From: CAYPZL01 sp964415045 | Lineage (GTDB): Bacteria > Planctomycetota > Phycisphaerae > Sedimentisphaerales > Anaerobacaceae | DNA length: 5,122 nucleotides | Direction of reading: 5' to 3' | Assembly: GCA_964415045.1 (NCBI GenBank) | Contig: CAYPZL010000285.1 | Location: 1 to 5,122 of the forward strand | In this document: piece after piece, positions 1-4,722 of the stretch | Numbering within the stretch: position 1 is the first letter of the stretch | Layout of the letters: each line of letters opens with the position of its first letter | Program-made: the position numbers and the translations under genes | Notes under the pieces: generated by a model | What the model saw: only the letters and a program-made list of their open reading frames with translations | The model's database searches: none | What the model was told of the DNA's origin: nothing

Positions 1-56
1 GCCCCTTTTAGGGGCCTTCCTCATACCACCGGCTATGCCGGTGGTCTTGATTGAGG
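1..56. repeat. Paired hairpins resembling an IS200/IS605-type element end
   Basis: Two perfect hairpins stand side by side. The first is GCCCC-TTTTA-GGGGC (1-15), and its right arm continues as GGGGCCTT, so the left arm probably begins outside the window. The second is a 9-bp stem with a TAT loop (25-45, ACCACCGGC/GCCGGTGGT), enclosed by a further CCTCA (19-23)/TGAGG (52-56) pairing. From memory, this order of a GCCCC/GGGGC hairpin followed by an ACCACCGGC/GCCGGTGGT hairpin is often found beside Y1 transposase genes of the IS200/IS605 and REP-associated types. If that is right, a transposase would lie left of base 1, which I cannot see. The hairpins themselves are certain; the assignment to a mobile element is an inference. 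They could also act as a transcript end, but no T-run follows on either strand. Confidence 0.42.
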
Positions 57-158
57 ATACGCCAGGAATCTCAAGCGTGTTCGCGCGTTTTTGTGCTGCT
101 GGGGTGAAACTCACCGATGACGCCTGTCACATGAATTCGGATCGTTCTCGGCGTGGCT

Positions 159-260
159 TGTCATCCTGAACGAAGCGCAGCGCAGTGAAGGATCCGGGCT
201 GCGAGTTCGAAGCACTCCCCATTTGCGGGCCGGATCCTTCGGCTGCGGGGCAGGATGACA
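159..260. repeat. Palindromic dispersed repeat (MITE-like), 10-bp inverted ends
   Basis: The ends are perfect inverted repeats: TGTCATCCTG (159-168) and CAGGATGACA (251-260). A second inner pair is GAAGGATCCG (187-196) and CGGATCCTTC (231-240). Together they would fold into a long imperfect stem with about a 34-base apical region. The motif TGTCATCCTGA-CGAAG followed by GAAGGATC is one I recognise as a widespread non-coding dispersed repeat found in unrelated bacteria, often between genes. A short hairpin, GACAG-AGTC-CTGTC (257-270), overlaps the right end. No protein is encoded. Lying just downstream of the last minus-strand gene, the fold could also stop or protect that transcript, which is an inference. 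Confidence 0.6.
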
Positions 261-285
261 GAGTCCTGTCGCTCGAGAATTTCTC

Positions 286-486
286 CTAATCCGTATCACA
301 GGCAGCTTGGTGTCCGGCCGGTTCCCGGGAGGCCGGCCCGCGAAAGGACTGGAAAAGAACGATCGCGCCGAGGACCGTCATGATGATGTAGGGGAGATTG
401 TGCAGCAGGGCGTCGGCGCCTTTATACGTCCGCGTGGGAAGGGGATGGCACGGACCTTGCGGGACTTCTTGAGCTTGGTCTTCCAT
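286..486 (-). CDS. Small single-helix membrane protein (hypothetical, possibly frameshifted)
   Basis: This 66-residue protein has one clear hydrophobic segment (about residues 27-48, containing LPYIIMTVLGAIVLF), which probably spans the membrane. A short Pro/Ala-rich tail follows. The ATG at 486 is preceded by AAGGA (493-497) at 6-nt spacing, which supports this start. The gene lies 75 bp after the pseudopilin stop, with no terminator visible between, so it may share that transcript. Something is odd in the first 20 codons. In this frame only 6 of the first 15 codons after ATG end in G or C, whereas another frame gives 14 of 15 and a typical basic N-terminus (KTKLKKSRKVRAIPF). From about codon 23 the annotated frame has the normal high-GC third positions (19 of 20 codons). 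Two compensating indels are therefore likely. I do not recognise a named family, and no function can be assigned. Confidence 0.6.
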   Translation of the reverse strand: MEDQAQEVPQGPCHPLPTRTYKGADALLHNLPYIIMTVLGAIVLFQSFRGPASREPAGHQAACDTD

Positions 487-492
487 GGACTA

Positions 493-497
493 TCCTT
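493..497 (-). promoter_or_regulatory. Ribosome binding site of the small membrane protein
   Basis: AAGGA on the minus strand lies 6 nt before the ATG at 486. It decides the start, because the competing frame that opens with an ATG at 560 has no such site placed before its basic KTKLKK segment. Confidence 0.5.
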
Positions 498-561
498 GCT
501 CCGATTTCTCTCTCGTCTTCTGTGGTCCGGCCGGAGACGTCGCGACACTCCGCGCGGCATC

Positions 562-1362
562 CTACCGATATTCGTCGGCCACCTCGAACATGTCCAGGAT
601 TCGTTCGAGGGCGTCGTACGGGGCGATGCCGATGTCCACCGTCAGAGCGTCGTCCTGATTAGCGGCGGTGGTCACGTGGCCGGCGGCAAACAGGATGTTG
701 CTGTGCTTGCGCCGGTGGCTCGTGCGGGTCTTTACGTCGAAGGCGGCCAGCGAGGAATGTGCCAGGAACTGCACGTCGGCGACCAGGGCGGCGATCGGGC
801 GTCCCTTGCTGTTGCGGCCCAGACTGCTCAGTCGTATGTGAGAGGTATCGGGTGTGCCGGTGAGCAGGGCCACCGAGGCGTGGCGGTAGTAATAGTCGCT
901 CTGGGCCTGGCCCGAGCCCACGCGGGCCAGTTGCTCCCGCGCTTCGGAGGGCTGGTCGGCGCCGGGGCAGAAGAAGACCATCTGCTGGTGCGAGACGTAG
1001 TCCTTCAGCAGGAGCCCCAGACCCACGGGCGCGCCGTCCTCCAAGGAGAGCAGGCTGGTGACGTTGCCGGTGACGGTGTAGAAGTTCGAGCCTGTGACCG
1101 GGCGGCCGGACGGGCCGAAGGGAATCGTATCGTCGAAGTCCTGGGCGTAGAGATGCACCGCCACGCCGACCTGACGCAGGTTCGCGGCACAGGCGGCCCG
1201 CCGCGCCTGGTGCCGGGTCTGGGACAGAGCGGGAAGCAGAATCGAGAGCAACAGAGCCAGTAGCGCGATCACCACCAGCAGCTCGATGAGGCTGAAAGCG
1301 GCCGGTCCGTGGCGACCGCGGAGCCGGGCCCAGGCACGTCTGCATTCGATATGTGCATCCAA
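562..1362 (-). CDS. Type II secretion/type IV pilin-like protein (prepilin-type N-terminal domain)
   Basis: This 266-residue protein belongs to the prepilin-type cleavage/methylation family common in planctomycetes (DUF1559-like or GspG-like). A basic leader (residues 1-22) is followed by FSLIELLVVIALLALL (23-38), with the conserved Glu at mature position 5, and a hydrophobic helix to about residue 46. Then come ANLRQVGVAVHLYAQDFDD (60-78), FCPGAD (131-136), DYYYR (156-160), ALVAD (192-196) and the closing HSNILFAAGHV (220-230). Known relatives are cleaved by prepilin peptidase and assembled as inner-membrane-anchored fibre subunits. Two residues are unusual: Ala rather than Gly just before the cleavage site, and Ala where the family motif normally reads DG near the C-terminus. 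The start is TTG at 1362, chosen because GAGGAG lies 8 nt upstream and no in-frame ATG precedes the helix. The gene follows the triple-repeat protein by 5 nt, indicating an operon. The family is sure; its exact partner or substrate is unknown. Confidence 0.92.
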   Translation of the reverse strand: MDAHIECRRAWARLRGRHGPAAFSLIELLVVIALLALLLSILLPALSQTRHQARRAACAANLRQVGVAVHLYAQDFDDTIPFGPSGRPVTGSNFYTVTGNVTSLLSLEDGAPVGLGLLLKDYVSHQQMVFFCPGADQPSEAREQLARVGSGQAQSDYYYRHASVALLTGTPDTSHIRLSSLGRNSKGRPIAALVADVQFLAHSSLAAFDVKTRTSHRRKHSNILFAAGHVTTAANQDDALTVDIGIAPYDALERILDMFEVADEYR

Positions 1363-1367
1363 AGTGC

Positions 1368-3173
1368 TTACTCCTCAAGCGTTGAGCTCACATCCTCAAC
1401 CGGTAGAGTCCGCGCCAGACGAACGTTGTCCAGATCCCAGAACCCGCCCGGCAAACCGGTCGAGCGAATGGCCACCCCAATGGGCTGCCCCGCCCAGGCG
1501 TCGTCTGCCTGCACCGGCGGCAAGTATGCGGAGAAATCGTTCAATCGCCTCGAAGGCAGCCCCGGAGCCTCGACGGTTCGCCGGGCGATATCGAGGATTT
1601 CGTCGGCGTCCCGGTAGAAAAGAACCAGTTCGAGGGTATCGACCGGGACCTCGGCCGAGGGCGGGAACCGCCCGGAGACGCCCACCGCCACGGTGAGCCG
1701 ATAGCCCGAGCCTTCCTCGAAGACCGCCGCAAGGTCTTGTTCGATGCCGTTTCCCTGTTCCGAGCCCAGGAACGCCAACTGCTCTCCGTCGGCATTGAGC
1801 ATCCGGTCCCAGGCGCCTTCGGGCATGTTGGCAAATACTCCGGTATTGGTGCTGCCGAGCGCGTCGACATCGAGCTCCGTCCACGCGTCCATGTAGGGCA
1901 GCACGGGGAAAGTGTTCGGTTCCACCACCGGTGTCTCGAACGAAGCGTTGGCAACCGGGACTGCCACGGGCATCGATTCGACGAGCCGGATGTTGTCGAG
2001 GTCCCAGAAGCCGCCGGCGACGCCGGTGGCGCGGAGGGCCACTCCGATGGTCTTGCCCGCCCAGGGATCGGCCGAGTTGACCGTGGGCAGATACGCCGAA
2101 AAGTCTTGCAGGTGCGTAGGGGACAGGTCCGTTGCCGGGACCGTCTGGCGCACGACGTCCACGGCGTTGGCGTTGTCAACGTAGTAGAGGACCAGTTCGA
2201 GGCTGTCGACCGGCTCGGTGGCCGATGGGGGGAATCTCCCTGAGACACCGACGGCGACGGTAAGCCGATAGTCGCAGCCGATTTTGTAGGTGGCCTGCAA
2301 ATCCTGCTCCAGGGCGTTCCCCTGCTCCGAGCCCAGAAAGGCCAACTGGCTTCCGTCTGCGTTGACGACGTGGTCGTCGCTGTCTGCGGGCGTATTGGCG
2401 AAAACACCCGTGTTGGTGCTGCCGAGCATGTCCAGATCGACCTCGATCCATTGGTCCACGAGGGGCACAGCGGGAAAGGCGTTCGGGTCGACCGCCGGCG
2501 CTTCAAACGAGGCGTTTTCGATCGGGACTGGGACGGGCATCGATTCGATAAGTCGGACATTATCGAGATCCCAGAAGCCACCGGCGGCGCCGGCGGCGCG
2601 GATGGCCACTCCGATGGCCTTGTCCGCCCAGGGATCGGCCGAGTTGACGGTGGGCAGGTAAGCCGAGAAGTCTTGCAGGTGGGTCATGGAAAGCCCCGTC
2701 GCCGGGACCGTTTGGCTCACGATGTCCACGGCGTTGGCATCGTCAACGTAATAGAGGACCAGTTCGAGGGTATCGACAGGCTCCTGGGCCGAGGGAGGGA
2801 ACCGGCCCGAGACGCCCACGGCCACGGTGAGGCGATAGTCGCAGCCGACCTTGTAGGTGGCCTGCAAATCCTGCTCCAGGGCGTTTCCATGCTCGGAGCC
2901 AAGGAAGGCCAACTGGCGTCCGTCGGCGTTGACGACGTGGTCGTCGCTGTCGGCGGGCGTATTGGCGAAAACACCGGTATTGGTGCTGCCGAGCATGTCC
3001 AGATCGACCTCGATCCACTCATCGACGAAGGGCACGGCGGGGAAAGCGTTCGGATCGACCTCCGGCACCTCGAATGAGGCGTTGGCAATGGGAATCGTCG
3101 CCGCCCACACGGGGCCGTCGGCCCAAACCCCCACCAGAATGAGTACGATCAAACACATGGCGCTGCGCAGCAT
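1368..3173 (-). CDS. Secreted protein of three tandem 189-residue NASFE domains
   Basis: This is a 601-residue exported protein. The ATG at 3173 is preferred over an upstream start at 3218 because it follows GAGGAGGAG (3178-3186) and begins directly with a signal peptide (MLRSAMCLIVLILVGVWADG, cleavage probably near VWA-A at residues 24-25). The mature part consists almost only of three homologous domains, with NASFE at residues 31, 220 and 409. Each spans exactly 189 residues to the next. Shared landmarks are LGSTNTGVFAN, NADG-QLAFLGSE, EQDL, YRLTVAVGVSGRFPPSA, DFSAYLP and GGFWDLDN-RL. The beta-rich pattern and the closing GGFWDLDNVRL resemble galactose-binding-like (jelly-roll) extracellular domains that follow NASFE motifs in planctomycete and cyanobacterial exported proteins; this is a fold-level guess. 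No PEP-CTERM, LPxTG or C-terminal helix is present: the chain ends about a dozen residues after domain 3. It is followed at 5 nt by the pseudopilin gene. Function unknown, perhaps carbohydrate or surface binding. Confidence 0.9.
   Translation of the reverse strand: MLRSAMCLIVLILVGVWADGPVWAATIPIANASFEVPEVDPNAFPAVPFVDEWIEVDLDMLGSTNTGVFANTPADSDDHVVNADGRQLAFLGSEHGNALEQDLQATYKVGCDYRLTVAVGVSGRFPPSAQEPVDTLELVLYYVDDANAVDIVSQTVPATGLSMTHLQDFSAYLPTVNSADPWADKAIGVAIRAAGAAGGFWDLDNVRLIESMPVPVPIENASFEAPAVDPNAFPAVPLVDQWIEVDLDMLGSTNTGVFANTPADSDDHVVNADGSQLAFLGSEQGNALEQDLQATYKIGCDYRLTVAVGVSGRFPPSATEPVDSLELVLYYVDNANAVDVVRQTVPATDLSPTHLQDFSAYLPTVNSADPWAGKTIGVALRATGVAGGFWDLDNIRLVESMPVAVPVANASFETPVVEPNTFPVLPYMDAWTELDVDALGSTNTGVFANMPEGAWDRMLNADGEQLAFLGSEQGNGIEQDLAAVFEEGSGYRLTVAVGVSGRFPPSAEVPVDTLELVLFYRDADEILDIARRTVEAPGLPSRRLNDFSAYLPPVQADDAWAGQPIGVAIRSTGLPGGFWDLDNVRLARTLPVEDVSSTLEE
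1371..1376 (-). promoter_or_regulatory. Ribosome binding site embedded in the upstream gene's last codons
   Basis: GAGGAG forms the final two Glu codons (GAG GAG TAA) of the triple-repeat protein and sits 8 nt before the TTG start of the pseudopilin. It supports the TTG start. It also implies translational coupling, since ribosomes finishing the first gene uncover or directly reach this site. Confidence 0.7.
1404..3092 (-). repeat. Three in-frame tandem coding repeats, 567-bp period
   Basis: Unit 1 covers 3092-2526, unit 2 covers 2525-1959 and unit 3 covers 1958 to about 1404. The spacing between equivalent codons is exactly 567 bp both times, so no indel has accumulated. By eye, units 1 and 2 are about 88% identical as protein (23 differences in 189) and also very similar as DNA. 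Unit 3 is clearly more diverged, roughly 60% identical to unit 1. This suggests an old duplication producing unit 3 and a later one separating units 1 and 2, or gene conversion between them. Confidence 0.9.
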
Positions 3174-3177
3174 AACA

Positions 3178-3186
3178 CTCCTCCTC
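3178..3186 (-). promoter_or_regulatory. Strong ribosome binding site of the triple-repeat protein
   Basis: GAGGAGGAG on the minus strand ends 4 nt before the ATG at 3173 (core GGAGG at 6-nt spacing). It decides for this start over the in-frame start 45 nt upstream, which would place a polar, arginine-rich stretch before the signal peptide. Confidence 0.75.
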
Positions 3187-3250
3187 GAAAGGCAAGTGAC
3201 CCGACAGTCACGGGCCACCCGCTCAGATTCATTGTTCCTGCCGGATGTAC

Positions 3251-3266
3251 TGAGGCAACCGCCTCA
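3251..3266. other. Small hairpin in the leader of the triple-repeat gene
   Basis: TGAGGC (3251-3256) and GCCTCA (3261-3266) form a perfect 6-bp stem around a 4-base loop, about 80 nt upstream of the ATG at 3173. No T-run follows on the minus strand, so it does not look like an intrinsic terminator. A second, weaker 5-bp hairpin (GTGAC/GTCAC, 3196-3211) lies closer to the start. They may be leader structure or chance pairing in GC-rich DNA. Confidence 0.3.
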
Positions 3267-3279
3267 CTGTTCGCACCGT

Positions 3280-3307
3280 ATTCTACCCATTTCCCGGCAT
3301 CATGCAA
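3280..3307 (-). promoter_or_regulatory. Candidate sigma70-type promoter for the repeat-protein/pseudopilin unit
   Basis: On the minus strand TTGCAT (3302-3307) and TAGAAT (3280-3285) are separated by 16 nt. TAGAAT matches the TATAAT consensus at 5 of 6 positions; TTGCAT matches TTGACA only in TTG. A transcript starting near 3273 would have a leader of about 100 nt. The 200-bp gap after the propeller gene makes a promoter here plausible, but the match is weak and the preferred promoter sequence of this organism is unknown. Confidence 0.25.
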
Positions 3308-3373
3308 TGCTGCCGCACCAGCCATGTGCGACGTACGTCTCCAATGAACGTGTTGCTTACCTGTCGTTTTCGC

Positions 3374-4606
3374 TTACTCGATCACCAGCATCGCAAGCGT
3401 TTCCTGGTCCTTGACGTAGACTCGATTGCCGGCGATGACCGGATGGGCGTAGGTCGGCGTGTCGGCGACCTTGATTTTGGCCAGTTCTGCGTACTGCTCA
3501 CTACTAGGTTTGAAGACGGTCAGTTCGGAATTACTGGGCAGGGCCAGCAGGCAGGAGCCGGCGTCGAGGATGGCCGTGAAGCCGCCGCGATCGCGCTGGG
3601 TCTGGTCGGTCCAGGCGGTTTGGCCGGTCCGAGCGTTGATGCAGAAGAGATTGCCTCTGTTGGACAGGCCGAAGAGCAGGCCGTCCTTGAGTACGGGTGT
3701 GTTGAATTGCACCGCTAAGTCCATGTTGCTCCAGAGTTTGCGGGCGGCGAAGCCGTCGCCCTGTTTTTCTATCTTCACGGCGTGCGTGCCTCGGGCGGCC
3801 CCGGTGTAGATGACTGTTTCCCCGTCGACGATCGGCGTAGCGGCGTTGTAGGCCCTCCGCGCAGGCGGAAACGGAACTTGCCATAGCAGCTTGCCGTCGG
3901 CGAGAGCGATCCCCACGATTCTCTTTTCCGTGGGCATCACGATCTGCCTTATGCCCGCGGCGGTCAGGAGGACGGGAGAGCCGTAATCGGGGCCTTCGGC
4001 GTCCCAGCGCCACTTCTCGTTGCCGCTGGCTAGGTCGTACGCGATAACGGCTCCATTATCCGGCCCGCCGAGATAGGCGATGACCGTGCCATCGACGATG
4101 ATCGGGGACATGGAGGTGAAGAACCTGGGCACGATTTTGGGGAACGGGTCTTTGCGCCAGGCGAGTTTGCCCGTAGCGGCGTCCAGACAGGAGAGAACCC
4201 CGCCGACGCCGAGCGTGACGACCTTTCCCTGTGCGACCGCGGCCGAGCTTCTCGGTCCCGGGTGGCGGCGGGCGGCACCGGTCACGGCCTGCGCGGCGTA
4301 CGTGTCCTTCCACTTCTCCTGGCCCGTGTCGGCATCCAGGCACAGGATGACTTCCTCATCGCCTTGCCGGGCGAAGACATAGAGCTTGCCTGCCACCAGC
4401 GCCGGCGTGGCGCAGCCCGTGCCCACCGTCACCTTCCACTTCTGCGTCAAAGCGGCGGGCCATTGCTGCGGCGCCGTGAATCCCGTCACCTTCCCGTCGC
4501 GATTGGGCCCGCGCCACTGAGGCCAATCCTGCCCCCAGGCGCAAGAGGCGATCATCACGACCGCGCAGCATGCCAGCACAACCTTCTTCCAGCTTGTGTC
4601 TTCCAT
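3374..4606 (-). CDS. Exported PQQ-like beta-propeller repeat protein
   Basis: This 410-residue protein has a signal peptide (residues 1 to about 25) and then DWPQWRGPNRDG (27-38), the usual opening of planctomycete PQQ-binding-like propeller proteins. Propeller blade signatures follow: LDADTGQEKW (90-99), LDAATGKLAW (141-150), YDLASGNEKW (190-199), IALADGKLLW (233-242), a degenerate AVKIEKQGDGFAARKLW (276-292) and INARTGQTAW (323-332). C-terminal strands (VYVKDQETLAMLVIE, 396-410) probably close the ring. Such proteins act outside the cytoplasm as scaffolds or are annotated as outer-membrane-assembly-like or dehydrogenase-like. No PQQ-dehydrogenase catalytic residues stand out, so enzymatic activity should not be assumed. 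The start at 4606 follows GGAGGT (4614-4619) at 7 nt. The signal region contains IASC (19-22), which fits a lipobox, although AWGQ (23-26) would fit ordinary signal peptidase I. The next gene starts 200 bp downstream, so it may be transcribed separately. Confidence 0.93.
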   Translation of the reverse strand: MEDTSWKKVVLACCAVVMIASCAWGQDWPQWRGPNRDGKVTGFTAPQQWPAALTQKWKVTVGTGCATPALVAGKLYVFARQGDEEVILCLDADTGQEKWKDTYAAQAVTGAARRHPGPRSSAAVAQGKVVTLGVGGVLSCLDAATGKLAWRKDPFPKIVPRFFTSMSPIIVDGTVIAYLGGPDNGAVIAYDLASGNEKWRWDAEGPDYGSPVLLTAAGIRQIVMPTEKRIVGIALADGKLLWQVPFPPARRAYNAATPIVDGETVIYTGAARGTHAVKIEKQGDGFAARKLWSNMDLAVQFNTPVLKDGLLFGLSNRGNLFCINARTGQTAWTDQTQRDRGGFTAILDAGSCLLALPSNSELTVFKPSSEQYAELAKIKVADTPTYAHPVIAGNRVYVKDQETLAMLVIE

Positions 4607-4722
4607 GGCATGTACCTCCAGCAAAATCGGTGTCGTTGTATTCGGCCTGACTTCACGCACGTTGAATCGTATTCGTCTGCGATTACACGAGGTTCGACCT
4701 TGTCTGACACGGTTCGGCTCGC
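4607..4722. other. Gap between nitroreductase and propeller genes
   Basis: This 116-bp stretch carries GGAGGT (4614-4619), the ribosome binding site of the propeller gene, 7 nt before its ATG. I see no convincing terminator for the nitroreductase and no clear -35/-10 pair for the propeller gene. Read-through or a non-consensus promoter are both possible. Confidence 0.4.

Noticed and set aside
111..299. 62-residue minus-strand open frame
   Set aside because: It reads through the palindromic repeat at 159-260. Its RSPDPSLRCASFRMT-type sequence is the usual spurious translation of that dispersed repeat.
378..560. 60-residue frame starting 1 nt after the pseudopilin stop
   Set aside because: As a whole it has no ribosome binding site, and its two ends are non-protein-like. 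Only its middle (KTKLKKSRKVRAIPF) looks coding, which I explain as a frameshifted part of the small membrane-protein gene.
307..1263. Long open frame on the plus strand opposite the pseudopilin
   Set aside because: It is a GC-rich antisense shadow. The product has no domain signature and no ribosome binding site, while the minus strand encodes an unmistakable prepilin-type protein.
2370..3077. Plus-strand open frames opposite the triple-repeat gene
   Set aside because: They are mirrored repeats of the real gene on the other strand; their apparent repeat structure comes from the 567-bp coding repeat.
3330..3339. GACGTACGTC palindrome after the propeller gene, considered as an operator or terminator
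   Set aside because: It is a single 10-bp perfect palindrome without a T-run or a second copy nearby; chance cannot be excluded.
484..4606. Both the small membrane-protein gene and the propeller gene start with ATGGAAGAC after CC, considered as a duplicated leader
   Set aside because: The similarity is limited to about 15 bases with a gap and does not extend upstream or downstream; most likely coincidence.
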